From assembly GCA_009885955.1 (NCBI GenBank), contig VFJS01000011.1:1-49840 (forward strand): 49,840 nt of DNA. Direction: 5' to 3'. Below the pieces are notes generated by a model. The model did no database searches. It saw nothing but the letters and a program-made list of their open reading frames with translations, and had not been told where the DNA came from. Position numbers and translations under genes: made by a program. Numbering within the stretch: position 1 is the first letter of the stretch; each line of letters opens with the position of its first letter. Origin of the DNA: Spirochaetia bacterium (GTDB lineage Bacteria > Spirochaetota > UBA4802 > UBA5550). This document shows positions 16,149 through 25,810 of the stretch, piece after piece.

Positions 16149-16763
16149 ATGAACTTACAAGACCAAGAAGAAAAATTAAGATATATCTTGGATTTTTCGT
16201 GGGAAATATATATTGAACGATTAATCTCAAGTAAGATCTCATTAAATTTAGAATCATCTATGCAACTGCACTATGCTTCGATTATCAATAACTTAGGAGA
16301 ACTTTTAATTGTTAAGCCTGATGAAATATTCAATGTAGAACTTGAACATGCATACGAAAATACATCTAAATATATTGATATTCAATGTTCATATAATAAT
16401 GTAAAAGCTGCTTTAGAATTAAAATGTTTCAGAAAAGGATCTAACAGGGCCAAAGACATTGATATGTATGATGCTTTAAAAGATATTGAAAGACTCGATA
16501 GTTTTAAAGCTCATAAAATTAAGAAATTCATTTGTTTATCTGATGATATTTCTTATCTAGATGGAAAGCATACTGGTCACGCAGGAATAGTTAGCATAAA
16601 AGATGGAAGAAAGATCGCATCTGGAACGAAAATTGTACCATCATGGATTGGAAAATGGAAAAACAAGTCACGCGATAATCCAATTGTAATTAAAAATGAT
16701 ATCCACTTTAAATGGATTCGCAAAGATAAATGGTATTATGTAATTATTGACTTGTATAGTTAA
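16149..16763 (+). CDS. PD-(D/E)XK nuclease-like protein
   Basis: A 204-residue protein. KYIDIQCSYNN gives the Asp and, 15 residues later, ALELKCFRKGS gives the ExK; the next helix (RAKDIDMYDALKDIERL) carries acidic residues, as in many restriction-type folds. The ATG at 16149 is preferred to a TTG five codons earlier because AAGG is six bases upstream. It is AT-rich and immediately followed by a GC-rich intergenic element with attC-like ends. A restriction endonuclease-like role is inferred; no partner methyltransferase of its own is visible. Confidence 0.65.
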   Translation: MNLQDQEEKLRYILDFSWEIYIERLISSKISLNLESSMQLHYASIINNLGELLIVKPDEIFNVELEHAYENTSKYIDIQCSYNNVKAALELKCFRKGSNRAKDIDMYDALKDIERLDSFKAHKIKKFICLSDDISYLDGKHTGHAGIVSIKDGRKIASGTKIVPSWIGKWKNKSRDNPIVIKNDIHFKWIRKDKWYYVIIDLYS

Positions 16764-16770
16764 ATGCGAG

Positions 16771-16862
16771 GCGTCTAATATCGACTATATCGCATCGTGC
16801 TCGGACTACGGCACATTCGGCTTGGCCGAATATCGCATATTCGCGGTACGTTATATGAATGC
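16771..16862. repeat. attC-like structured intergenic element
   Basis: This GC-rich stretch stands out from its flanks. It starts GCGTCTAAT and ends ACGTTATATGAATGC, which resemble the outer core boxes of integron attC sites. Its centre holds the inverted repeat ATTCGGC-TTG-GCCGAAT (16815-16831). The arms outside the centre pair only weakly, so identity as a functional attC is not proven. The rest of the 318-base gap up to 17081 holds no gene that I can support. Confidence 0.35.
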
Positions 16863-17080
16863 AGTGCGCTTACTGGTTACGGATCAACGGCGGAGATGCG
16901 GGTGTCCTGCCAGCCTTAATAGTAGAATAGAAATAAGTTAAAAAAGGATGAGACATATCATCTACCAATTGAAGCTAAAAAGTTTCGGTTTCAAAAAAAT
17001 ATTCTGCCCTGAGCTGAATAAAAGACAATTACAGACACATTAAGTATTTAGTTAAAAACAAATAAAAACGGAATAAAATA

Positions 17081-18643
17081 ATGACAAAAGAACAAGAACG
17101 CGATGAATTACACCGTACTATATGGCAAATAGCCAATGACTTACGAGGAAGTGTAGATGGTTGGGATTTTAAATCGTATGTATTAGGTCTATTATTCTAT
17201 AGGTTTATTTCTGAAAATCTAACTTCTTTTCTTAATAAAGAAGAACAGCGTGCCGGTAAAAAAGATTTTGATTATGCCAAACTCTCTGATAAAGATGCCG
17301 AATTTGGCAGAGCCGATACCGTAAAAGAAAAAGGTTTTTATATTTTGCCCTCCGGATTATTTGAAAATGTACGACAAAATGCTAAAAACGATGCCAATCT
17401 CAATGAAACATTGAGCAATGTTTTCAAGAACATCGAGAACTCTGCCAAAGGAACTGACAGCGAAGATGATCTAAAAGGATTGTTCGATGACATTGATGTA
17501 AACAGCAATAAGCTCGGTGCTACCGTAGCAAAACGAAACGAACTGTTAGTCAAACTAATTGAATCAATCGGAGGCTTAGAACTTGGTGATTATCAGGACA
17601 ATACCAATGATACATTTGGTGATGCCTATGAGTATCTGATGACCATGTATGCAAGTAATGCGGGTAAATCGGGAGGTGAATTTTTTACCCCGCAGGAGGT
17701 TTCCGAACTGCTTGCCGAAATTACAGTTGTTGGAAAGAAACAGGTAAATAAAGTGTACGACCCTGCATGCGGCTCAGGTTCGCTCTTGCTTAAATTTGCC
17801 AAAGTGCTTGGGAAAGAAAATATACGGCAGGGTTTTTATGGGCAGGAAACCAGTCTTACTATTTACAACCTTTGCCGCATCAACATGTTTCTGCACGATA
17901 TTAATTACGAAAAGTTTGATATTGCCCACGGCGACACCCTGCTTGAACCCAAACATTGGGACGATGAGCCTTTTGATTGCATTGTTTCCAATCCTCCTTA
18001 CTCCATAAAGTGGGATGGGGATGCAAACCCTTTATTGATTAATGACCCCCGATTTTCACCTGCCGGGGTGTTAGCTCCAAAGTCAAAAGCCGACCTTGCC
18101 TTTACCATGCACATGCTCTCATGGCTTTCCACTTCCGGTACAGCTGCCATTGTTGAGTTTCCCGGTGTACTGTATCGCGGTGGGGCAGAGCAGAAAATAC
18201 GCAAATACCTGATAGATAATAATTATGTCGATGCCGTCATTCAGTTGCCGCCCGATTTATTCTTTGGCACAACCATTGCCACCTGCGTTATAGTACTTAA
18301 AAAAAGCAAGAAAGACAATGCAGTGCTGTTTATTGATGCGTCGGCTGAATTTGTACGCGGCGGCAGCAAAAACAAAATTACTGAAGCCAACCGCAAAAAA
18401 ATACTTAATGGTTTCATTAATCGTAAAGACATTGATCATTTTGCAAAGCTGGTACTCAACAGCGACATAGCCGAAAACGATTACAATATTGCCGTAAGCA
18501 GTTTTGTTGAACAGGAAAACACCGCCGAAGATGTGGATATCCTGAAGCTCAATGCCCACATTGCAGAAATAGTAATCAAGCAAAATAAACTACGCACTGC
18601 TATTGACGAAATTGTGGCCGATTTGGAAGGAAGCGCAAATTGA
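17081..18643 (+). CDS. hsdM: Type I restriction-modification system, methyltransferase subunit
   Basis: A 520-residue N6-adenine methyltransferase of a type I system. The N-terminal HsdM helical domain (WQIANDLRGSVDGWDFKSYV) is followed by GGEFFTPQEV, the AdoMet motif DPACGSGSLL starting at residue 227, and the catalytic NPPY at 304-307. It modifies host DNA in complex with HsdS and, with HsdR, permits cleavage of unmodified DNA. Its stop overlaps the TTG start of rhuM. The hsd operon uses more GC-balanced codons than the flanks, which suggests that it was acquired as a block. Confidence 0.95.
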   Translation: MTKEQERDELHRTIWQIANDLRGSVDGWDFKSYVLGLLFYRFISENLTSFLNKEEQRAGKKDFDYAKLSDKDAEFGRADTVKEKGFYILPSGLFENVRQNAKNDANLNETLSNVFKNIENSAKGTDSEDDLKGLFDDIDVNSNKLGATVAKRNELLVKLIESIGGLELGDYQDNTNDTFGDAYEYLMTMYASNAGKSGGEFFTPQEVSELLAEITVVGKKQVNKVYDPACGSGSLLLKFAKVLGKENIRQGFYGQETSLTIYNLCRINMFLHDINYEKFDIAHGDTLLEPKHWDDEPFDCIVSNPPYSIKWDGDANPLLINDPRFSPAGVLAPKSKADLAFTMHMLSWLSTSGTAAIVEFPGVLYRGGAEQKIRKYLIDNNYVDAVIQLPPDLFFGTTIATCVIVLKKSKKDNAVLFIDASAEFVRGGSKNKITEANRKKILNGFINRKDIDHFAKLVLNSDIAENDYNIAVSSFVEQENTAEDVDILKLNAHIAEIVIKQNKLRTAIDEIVADLEGSAN

Positions 18644-19725
18644 AAAAGAAAAGTTCGATCAATAAAACCGTGATTTCAAAAGAGGTTACTATCCGCAGTT
18701 CCGCTGCCGAATACCTCACGTTTGTTGCCGCAGCCGGAGATAATCCCGATAGTATTGAGATGCGTTATGAGGATGAAAATGTATGGCTGACCCAGAAAAT
18801 GATGGCTGAACTTTATGATGTTTCTATACCGGCAATCAATCAACACCTGAAAACAATTTTTGATGATAATGAGTTACAGGAAGATTCAGTTATTAAGTAT
18901 TACTTAATAACTGCAAAAGACGGGAAGCAATACAACACAAAGCACTATAACCTGCAAACTATTATTGCTATAGGTTTTAAAATCAACAACCAACGGGCCG
19001 TTCAATTCCGCAAATGGGCAAACACCATTGTAAAAGAATACACCATACAAGGCTGGTCAATGGATGTTGAGCGTCTAAAAAATTCCGGAACTATTCTTAC
19101 CAAAGATTATTTCGAAAAGCAGCTTGAAGTAATCCGCGAAATACGATTATCAGAGCGGCGATTTTACCAAAAAATTACCGATATATATTCTACAGCTTTA
19201 GATTATGACCAAAATGCCAAAACCACAATTGATTTTTTCAAGAAGGTTCAAAACAAACTGCATTGGGCAATACACGGGCACACGGCATCCGAACTGATTT
19301 TTAAACGTGCCAATGCAAATATGGACAATATGGGTCTGCAAACATGGGAAGCGGCGCCTGCGGGAAAAATAAGAAAATCGGATGCGATGGTTGCGAAAAA
19401 CTATTTAGAAAAAGATGAAATCCATGCGTTAGAGCTTATTGTTTCCGGTTATCTCGATTTTGCCGAACGCCAGGCTCAACGAAACATACCAATGACTATG
19501 GAAGATTGGGCAAAACACCTCGACCGTATTCTAATGGCTACCGAGCATGAATTATTGACTAATGCCGGTAAAATCTCAATGGAGATAGCAAGGCAGCATG
19601 CTGAAACAGAGTGGGAAAAGTACAGAATTGTGCAGGATCGTCTGTTTGAAAGCGACTTTGACCGGTTTTTGCAGTTAGATACTTCGGTTAAAGCAATTGA
19701 TAAGAAAAAAAAGGATAAGCAATGA
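18640..19725 (+). CDS. rhuM: RhuM family protein within the type I operon
   Basis: A 361-residue RhuM-type protein. Recognisable blocks are ENVWLTQKMMAELYDVS (helix-turn-helix-like N terminus), INQHLKTIFDDNEL, YNLQTIIAIGFKINNQRAVQFRKWA and the Fic-like terminal half with FFKKVQNKLHWAIHGHTA and MTMEDWAKHLDRIL. Such genes often sit inside hsd operons; their biochemical job is unsettled. The start is TTG at 18640, overlapping the hsdM stop by four bases, and its own stop overlaps the hsdS ATG, so it is fully embedded in the operon and in phase with its expression. Confidence 0.9.
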   Translation: MKKKSSINKTVISKEVTIRSSAAEYLTFVAAAGDNPDSIEMRYEDENVWLTQKMMAELYDVSIPAINQHLKTIFDDNELQEDSVIKYYLITAKDGKQYNTKHYNLQTIIAIGFKINNQRAVQFRKWANTIVKEYTIQGWSMDVERLKNSGTILTKDYFEKQLEVIREIRLSERRFYQKITDIYSTALDYDQNAKTTIDFFKKVQNKLHWAIHGHTASELIFKRANANMDNMGLQTWEAAPAGKIRKSDAMVAKNYLEKDEIHALELIVSGYLDFAERQAQRNIPMTMEDWAKHLDRILMATEHELLTNAGKISMEIARQHAETEWEKYRIVQDRLFESDFDRFLQLDTSVKAIDKKKKDKQ

Positions 19726-20843
19726 ATAAAGTAGAGGAACTCATTGAACAGCTTTGTCCGGAAGGGGTGGAGTTTACGGAATTGGGGGAAGTATTAGATT
19801 ATGAGCAACCTACCAATTACATTGTAGAAAGCACAAAATATGATAATAGTTATGCGACACCCGTATTGACTGCAGGGCAAACTTTTATACTTGGCTATAC
19901 TGCAGAAACAGAAGGTATTTATAAAGCGAGCAAGAATAGCCCTGTTATTATCTTTGATGATTTTACAACTTCATTCCATTGGGTTGACTTTGATTTCAAA
20001 GTTAAATCTTCGGCTATGAAAATGCTTCGTCCCAAAGAAAATAAAAAAATAGTTTTCATGTTTATTTATTATGCGATGAGATGTATTCCATATTCACCCC
20101 AAGACCATGCTCGACAGTGGATTTCGCAATATGCAACATTTACCATCCCCATCCCCCCGCTCCCTATCCAACAAGAGATAGTAAGCATCCTCGACAAGTT
20201 CACTCAACTGGAGGCAGAGCTGGAGGCAGAACTTGAGGCGCGCAAAAAGCAATATGAATATTACCGGGATGAGTTATTAAATTTTGAGGGGAAGGATGTT
20301 GAGTGGAAGACGTTGGGGGAAGTTTGCACACTTAAAGCCGGGAAATCAATTTCAGCTTATGATATTTCAAGCGTAAAAAAAGAAAACTATTTCTATCCAT
20401 GTATAGGTGGGAATGGTTTACGCGGTCATGTAAAATCTTTTTCTCATAATGGAAATTTCCCTATTATTGGAAGACAAGGTGCTTTATGTGGTAATATTTG
20501 TTTTGCAGAGGGTAAGTTTTATGCAACGGAACATGCAGTAGTAGTTTCACATAATGATCAATTTGTTTCTCGTTTCTTGTATTACCTTTTAGTTTCAATG
20601 AATTTAAATCAATATGCAACTGGTGGAGCACAGCCAGGTCTTGCTGTTTCAAAATTAGAAAAACTTTCTATCCCTCACCCGCCCCTTGTCGAACAGGAAC
20701 GCATTGTCGCAATCCTCGATAAATTCGATATGCTGGTCAATGATATATCAATTGGCTTGCCTGCTGAAATATCGGCACGCCGCAAACAGTACGAATATTA
20801 CAGAGGGAAATTATTGGATTTTAAGAAGGCAGCCAATGGATAA
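19722..20843 (+). CDS. hsdS: Type I restriction-modification system, specificity subunit
   Basis: A 373-residue HsdS with two target-recognition domains, each followed by the conserved helix region: IPIPPLPIQQEIVSILDKF with RKKQYEYYRDELL in the middle, and IPHPPLVEQERIVAILDKF with RRKQYEYYRGKLL at the end. The two conserved repeats are nearly identical, as expected for domain shuffling by recombination. It determines the bipartite DNA target. An AELEAELEAR heptad-like repeat follows the first domain and may set the spacer length. The ATG has AAGGA six bases upstream and overlaps the rhuM stop. Confidence 0.95.
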   Translation: MNKVEELIEQLCPEGVEFTELGEVLDYEQPTNYIVESTKYDNSYATPVLTAGQTFILGYTAETEGIYKASKNSPVIIFDDFTTSFHWVDFDFKVKSSAMKMLRPKENKKIVFMFIYYAMRCIPYSPQDHARQWISQYATFTIPIPPLPIQQEIVSILDKFTQLEAELEAELEARKKQYEYYRDELLNFEGKDVEWKTLGEVCTLKAGKSISAYDISSVKKENYFYPCIGGNGLRGHVKSFSHNGNFPIIGRQGALCGNICFAEGKFYATEHAVVVSHNDQFVSRFLYYLLVSMNLNQYATGGAQPGLAVSKLEKLSIPHPPLVEQERIVAILDKFDMLVNDISIGLPAEISARRKQYEYYRGKLLDFKKAANG

Positions 20844-23800
20844 ATACACTATTGTAGCCGAAAACCCTGAAAGTACTGTTGTCGCAGAATACCAATCGCC
20901 CTACGGCAGGGAGACTACTTTCCAGTCAGAAGCAGATCTCGAAAAAGCATTTATCAAACAGCTTGAAACCCAGGCCTACGATTATTTGCCAATCACTACC
21001 GAACAGGAATTAATTGCCAACCTGCGTAAGCAATTGGAAATTCTGAACAGCTATCAGTTTACCGATTCTGAATGGGAGCAGTTTTTCAAAAATAAAATAG
21101 CCAATCAAAACAGCGGCATAGAAGAAAAAACAGCCATTATCCAGGAAGACCATGTTCAACTCCTCACCCGCGAAGATGGTACGGTAAAAAACATCTATAT
21201 CATTGACAAGGCAAATATCCACAACAACCGATTGCAGGTAATTAATCAATATATTGTCGATAATGGCCAAAGGTCAAATCGTTACGATGCTACCATCCTT
21301 GTAAACGGCTTACCGCTTGTTCATATCGAACTCAAAAAACGCGGTGTGGACATTAAAGAGGCTTTTAATCAGATAAACCGTTACAATCGAGAATCATTTT
21401 GGGCAGGCTGCGGTCTGTTTGAGTATGTGCAGCTATTTGTCATTTCAAACGGCACCTATACAAAATATTACAGTAATACCACTCGGTTTACGCATATCAA
21501 AGAAATGGGCGACAGCATCGTACGCAAAGGCAAACGCACCAGCAACAGTTTCGAATTTACCTCGTGGTGGGCAGATGCTAATAACCGTCCTATTATCGAC
21601 TTGATGGACTTTGCCCGTACATTTTTTGCCAAACATACCCTGCTGAATCTGCTTACAAAGTATTGTGTTTTTACTTCCGACAAACTGCTGCTCGCAATGC
21701 GCCCTTATCAGATTGTTGCAACCGAACGAATTTTGGGACGGATTAATGTTTCATACAATTACAAAACATTTGGGACCGTCGAAGGCGGTGGCTATATCTG
21801 GCATACCACCGGCAGCGGTAAAACACTCACTTCGTTCAAGACTGCACAATTAGCAGGTAAATTGGAGTTTATCGGAAAAGTATTGTTTGTGGTAGATAGA
21901 AAAGATCTTGATTATCAGACAATGAAGGAGTATGACAAGTTCGAGAAAGGCGCGGCAAACAGCAATACAAGTACCGCCATTCTCAAAAAACAACTCGAAG
22001 ATCCCAGGTCCCGCATTATCATTACCACCATTCAGAAACTGGCGGTGCTTATTAAAAAAGAAAAAAAACACTCTGTCTTCAGCCTGCATATCGTAATTAT
22101 TTTCGATGAATGCCATCGCTCACAATTTGGCGAAATGCACACAGCAATTACAAAGACATTTAAAAAGTATCACCTGTTCGGTTTTACAGGCACACCCATT
22201 TTCGCTGTCAATTCAAGCAGCAGCAGCCGTGCCGATTTGAGAACTACTGAACAGGCTTTTGGAGCCAAACTGCACACCTACACTATTGTAGATGCAATTA
22301 CCGATAAAAATGTACTGCCGTTCCGTATCGATTATATCAGCACCATGCATGAGCAGGAAAATATACAGGATGAAAAAGTTTGGAACATTGACAGGGAACG
22401 AGCATTAGCTGCACCGGAGCGAATCAGCAATATTGTAAAATATATCTGCGTGCATTTCGACCAAAAAACAAAGCGCAATAGTTTTTACCAGTTGAAAGAC
22501 CGTCGCTTGGCGGGTTTTAATTCCATTTTTGCAGTCTCTTCTATCGATGTCGCAAAAAAATATTACACTGAGTTCCAAAAACAAATGGCTGTTTTGCCAG
22601 GCGATAAACAGCTGAAAGTTGCTACAATATTTAGCTTTGGCGTTAATGAAAGCGACCCTGAAATAGATGGAATCATCGAAGATGAAAACCTCGAAGATAC
22701 CAGCCGTTTAGACCAAAGTTCACGCGACTTTCTGGATAGCGCCATAGAGGATTACAATAAGATATTTAAAACCAATTACGACACTACGAGCGACAAGTTT
22801 CAAAACTACTATAAGGATGTTTCCCAACGAGTAAAAGACCGTGAAATTGATTTGCTTTTAGTGGTCAATATGTTCCTGACGGGGTTCGATGCAACAACTT
22901 TGAATACGCTTTGGGTAGATAAAAACCTGCGTTTACATGGCCTTTTACAAGCTTATTCACGCACCAACCGTATTCTTAATTCAATCAAAACCTTTGGTAA
23001 TATTGTTTGCTTTCGCAACTTGGAAAAAGCAACCAACGAAAGTATTGCGCTTTTTGGAGATAAGGAAGCCGGTGGTGTTGTTTTACTGAAAACTTTTGAG
23101 GAATATTACAACGGTTACAAAAACGGCGATAAAGATGTTCGCGGCTATGCCTCGTTGATAGATGAATTGCAAAAAAAATACCCTGTGGGTGAGCAAATTA
23201 TAGGCGAGCAGAACCAAAAAGAATTTATCATGTTATATGGTGCCATTTTGAAAGTGAAAAATATTCTTTCAACCTTTGATGAGTTTGCCGGTAATGAGTT
23301 GTTGACTGAGCGCGATGTACAGGATTACCACAGCATGTATATCAACATATATAATGATTTCCGAGGTAAAAACAAGGGCGACAACGAAAATGTAAATGAT
23401 GATATAGTATTTGAAATGGAACTAATCAAACAAGTTGAAATCAACATAGACTATATTTTGGCACTTATTAAAAAATATCACGAAGGCCATTTGCAAGACA
23501 AGGAAATTGTAATAAGTATCAGTAAAGCTATTGATTCCAGTGTGGAACTACGTAACAAAAAAGACCTTATCGAACAATTTATTAATTCTTTAAATCCGGC
23601 AATGAATGTTGATGACGACTGGCATTCTTTTGTTGATGCCAAAAAAATAGAAGAGCTAAACCGTATTATTTCAGAAGAAAACCTGGATAAAAGCGAAACA
23701 TACAATTTCATCAGTAACGCTTTTCGCGATGGATATATACAATCTACAGGTACTGCAATCATCAGAGTATTACCACCGGTATCACGCTTTACACAAGACG

Positions 23801-23898
23801 GTGAACGGACAAAGAAACGTGAAACGGTTCTCGAAATACTCAATGCATTTTTCAATAAGTTCTGGGATATATCAGGGGGCAAGTTTTTACGACAGTAA
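20836..23898 (+). CDS. hsdR: Type I restriction-modification system, endonuclease/translocase subunit
   Basis: A 1,020-residue HsdR. The nuclease core has Asp151 in RYDATILVNG and Glu165-Leu-Lys in VHIELKKRG. The motor has TGSGKT (Walker A, 326-330), DECH at 424-427, FGFTGTP and the late TGFDATTLNT and RTNRIL motifs. It cleaves unmodified DNA after ATP-driven translocation. The frame is open from 20686, but the ATG at 20836 is chosen because it fits the family N terminus and overlaps the hsdS stop by eight bases, the usual arrangement. The gene is intact. Confidence 0.95.
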   Translation: MDKYTIVAENPESTVVAEYQSPYGRETTFQSEADLEKAFIKQLETQAYDYLPITTEQELIANLRKQLEILNSYQFTDSEWEQFFKNKIANQNSGIEEKTAIIQEDHVQLLTREDGTVKNIYIIDKANIHNNRLQVINQYIVDNGQRSNRYDATILVNGLPLVHIELKKRGVDIKEAFNQINRYNRESFWAGCGLFEYVQLFVISNGTYTKYYSNTTRFTHIKEMGDSIVRKGKRTSNSFEFTSWWADANNRPIIDLMDFARTFFAKHTLLNLLTKYCVFTSDKLLLAMRPYQIVATERILGRINVSYNYKTFGTVEGGGYIWHTTGSGKTLTSFKTAQLAGKLEFIGKVLFVVDRKDLDYQTMKEYDKFEKGAANSNTSTAILKKQLEDPRSRIIITTIQKLAVLIKKEKKHSVFSLHIVIIFDECHRSQFGEMHTAITKTFKKYHLFGFTGTPIFAVNSSSSSRADLRTTEQAFGAKLHTYTIVDAITDKNVLPFRIDYISTMHEQENIQDEKVWNIDRERALAAPERISNIVKYICVHFDQKTKRNSFYQLKDRRLAGFNSIFAVSSIDVAKKYYTEFQKQMAVLPGDKQLKVATIFSFGVNESDPEIDGIIEDENLEDTSRLDQSSRDFLDSAIEDYNKIFKTNYDTTSDKFQNYYKDVSQRVKDREIDLLLVVNMFLTGFDATTLNTLWVDKNLRLHGLLQAYSRTNRILNSIKTFGNIVCFRNLEKATNESIALFGDKEAGGVVLLKTFEEYYNGYKNGDKDVRGYASLIDELQKKYPVGEQIIGEQNQKEFIMLYGAILKVKNILSTFDEFAGNELLTERDVQDYHSMYINIYNDFRGKNKGDNENVNDDIVFEMELIKQVEINIDYILALIKKYHEGHLQDKEIVISISKAIDSSVELRNKKDLIEQFINSLNPAMNVDDDWHSFVDAKKIEELNRIISEENLDKSETYNFISNAFRDGYIQSTGTAIIRVLPPVSRFTQDGERTKKRETVLEILNAFFNKFWDISGGKFLRQ

Positions 23899-23930
23899 AT
23901 CTCAATAAACGTGAAGTTTAAACGTTTCCA

Positions 23931-24230
23931 TTGTTAATCGATAATCTGTCAAAAAAATTATCTCAAAATCTCTTAAAATTAGGGAAGTCATTGCTCAAGA
24001 ACCTACAAGAAAATTCATATTATCAAGGTGTATACTATAAAAAATATGGTCAGCTTAAAATGCAAGTATTTCAACCTCGTTTAAGCAAAGCACTTTGTGA
24101 TAATGTTGATAGTAACTTAAGTGTTCATTATTTGATTACCCAAGAAGAGCTCAACTTCATCATCAACTACGACATCAAATACCGCATGGGCAAGGAGCTG
24201 GATAACGGGGAGGAGGAAGGCAATGATTGA
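23931..24230 (+). pseudogene. C-terminal relic of an Eco57I/PglX-type adenine methyltransferase
   Basis: The last third of this 99-codon frame reads EELNFIINYDIKYRMGKEL, a characteristic ending of large N6-adenine methyltransferases of the type IIG/BREX PglX group. No catalytic NPPY or AdoMet motif is present, and the first part is low-complexity with a TTG start and no ribosome site. It is best read as the tail of a deleted gene. A shorter second copy of the same tail lies at 25746-25810, on the far side of the AlbA_2 gene. The attribution to PglX rather than another large methylase is uncertain. Confidence 0.6.
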
Positions 24231-24235
24231 CAATA
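24171..24235 (+). repeat. Left copy of a 65-bp direct repeat
   Basis: Bases encode the tail DIKYRMGKELDNGEEE of the methyltransferase relic and run on into ATGATTGACAATA. The copy at 25746-25810 differs at five positions. The two copies bracket the AlbA_2 gene exactly, which suggests that it entered by recombination or duplication at this point. Confidence 0.85.
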
Positions 24236-24277
24236 TTATGAGTACAAGAGACCGGGCTTGAAACCAGGGGCATGACT

Positions 24278-25696
24278 ATGGAACTATATATAGATAAAAT
24301 TATAAAATCAGGTGAAGGACGCCGGATTGAGTTCAAGTCGGCATTGCCGGACGGCAATCAGATTGCTGAGACTGTCATTGCCTTTGCTAATGGTGTCGGG
24401 GGCGAGCTTTTTATCGGTATTGAAGATACTTCGAGAACAGTTGTCGGAGTTGCTGACAGCGATATTTTTAAGATGGAAGAGATGATATCGCAGATGATTT
24501 TTGATAACTGCTCGCCGCTCATCATTCCCGATATAACCATTTATCCGCATAAAGAAAAGAATATACTCTGTGTAAAGGTCTACCCAAGTAAAAACGGGCC
24601 GTATTTTATTAAAAGCAAAGGAAAAAATAAAGGAGCATACATCAGAGTGGGCTCAACAAACAGGACCGCTGATGAAGCGATTCTGGCCGAGCTAGAGCGG
24701 AGACATCGTAATATTTCTTTTGACTCGCTGGTTGTGTATGATGTACCGCTTGACGGATGTGATCTGGAACAGTTCAGGCAATTTTATCGGGAAAAATCCG
24801 GTAAACAAATTGGAAACGAACAGTTTGTCTCACTTGAGCTTGTTAAAACAGACCGTGATGGGAAGCTGTTGACCAACACCGCCATACTTCTCGCAACGAA
24901 TCAGATTAAAAAACAGCTATTCCCTTATGCAAAAATAGAATGCGCGCGGTTTAAAGGGCAGTCAACATCAGTCATGATCGATCAGCAGACGATTGAGGGC
25001 CCTGTTTTTATTCATCCCGAAGAGGTGATGAAGTTTATTATGCGTAATATCTCTCAGGGCTCTTCGTTAGACCTTGTGTACCGCAAAGACCGGTGGGAGT
25101 ATCCGCTGAAAGCCATTCGAGAAGCGGTCATCAATGCGGTTGTTCATCGTGACTATTCAATATTGGGAAGTGATATTAAAATTGCGATTTTTGACGATAT
25201 GCTTGAGATTACCAGTCCAGGTGTCCTGATGCCTTCGGTATCTCCGGACTCCCTGGTGAATACCCCGTCTGAGATCCGCAACCGGATTCTTGCGCCGTTA
25301 TTTAAGGATTGCAAACTCATTGAACAGTGGGGCTCGGGATTCCAGAAGATATATAATGAGTTGAAAGAATACACAGAAATAGCGTTGAAAATAAATGAAC
25401 CCGGACTCTCTTTTCAAATGCAGTTTAATAAAACCGGTTATACATCTGAAAATAATCCGCCAAAAAATATTGATGGCGGATTAAATGGCGGATTAAATGG
25501 CGGATTAAACGAGAGTTTACAACAGCTGTTTCAGGCAATCAAAGAGACTCCCGGAATTCAGATTAAAGATCTGGCGGAAAAATTGAACCGCTCCGTAGAT
25601 ACGCTTGATAAACAGATCAGGAAACTCATAAAATCCGGCCTGATAGAACGGCGGGGCAGTAAAAAAACCGGCGGATACTGGAAAGTTATAAGCTGA
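24278..25696 (+). CDS. AlbA_2 (Schlafen-like) domain protein with RecG-like ATPase-type and winged-helix regions
   Basis: A 472-residue protein. The N-terminal AlbA_2 domain is clear: GEGRRIEFKSALPDGNQIAE, then AFANGVGGELFIGIED and KGAYIRVGSTNRTAD. The middle has REAVINAVVHRDYS and LEITSPGVLMPS, the pattern of the family once annotated as RecG-like HATPase_c_4. The end is a winged helix (KDLAEKLNRSVDTLDKQIRKL). It probably binds DNA or RNA and regulates or defends. The ATG at 24278 has AGGGG seven bases upstream and is preferred over the ATG at 24272. A 12-bp repeat encodes three GGLN units in its linker. It lies between two direct repeats. Confidence 0.85.
   Translation: MELYIDKIIKSGEGRRIEFKSALPDGNQIAETVIAFANGVGGELFIGIEDTSRTVVGVADSDIFKMEEMISQMIFDNCSPLIIPDITIYPHKEKNILCVKVYPSKNGPYFIKSKGKNKGAYIRVGSTNRTADEAILAELERRHRNISFDSLVVYDVPLDGCDLEQFRQFYREKSGKQIGNEQFVSLELVKTDRDGKLLTNTAILLATNQIKKQLFPYAKIECARFKGQSTSVMIDQQTIEGPVFIHPEEVMKFIMRNISQGSSLDLVYRKDRWEYPLKAIREAVINAVVHRDYSILGSDIKIAIFDDMLEITSPGVLMPSVSPDSLVNTPSEIRNRILAPLFKDCKLIEQWGSGFQKIYNELKEYTEIALKINEPGLSFQMQFNKTGYTSENNPPKNIDGGLNGGLNGGLNESLQQLFQAIKETPGIQIKDLAEKLNRSVDTLDKQIRKLIKSGLIERRGSKKTGGYWKVIS
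25475..25510 (+). repeat. Three tandem 12-bp units encoding GGLN
   Basis: GGCGGATTAAAT occurs three times without gaps, the last unit ending in C. It is in frame and lengthens the flexible linker before the winged helix of the AlbA_2 protein. Unit number could change by slippage without breaking the frame. Confidence 0.9.
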
Positions 25697-25745
25697 TGTG
25701 TGTTTTTTAGATCATATCCATCGCAAGCTGGAAAAGGACATCGAT

Positions 25746-25810
25746 GACATCAAATACCGTATGGGCAAGGAACTGGATAGCGGTGAGGAGGAAAGCAATG
25801 ATTGACAATA
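25746..25810 (+). repeat. Right copy of the 65-bp direct repeat
   Basis: This copy encodes DIKYRMGKELDSGEEE at the end of a 35-codon frame from ATG 25696 and contains, at 25798, the ATG that starts the DinD-like gene. It is about 92 percent identical to 24171-24235 by direct comparison. Confidence 0.85.

Noticed and set aside
16764-17080. tRNA or other structured RNA gene in the GC-rich gap
   Set aside because: No cloverleaf, T-loop or CCA-type end could be built; only one short stem is clear.
23478-23882. A 134-codon minus-strand frame within hsdR
   Set aside because: It is antisense to the HsdR C terminus and has no ribosome site or known motif.
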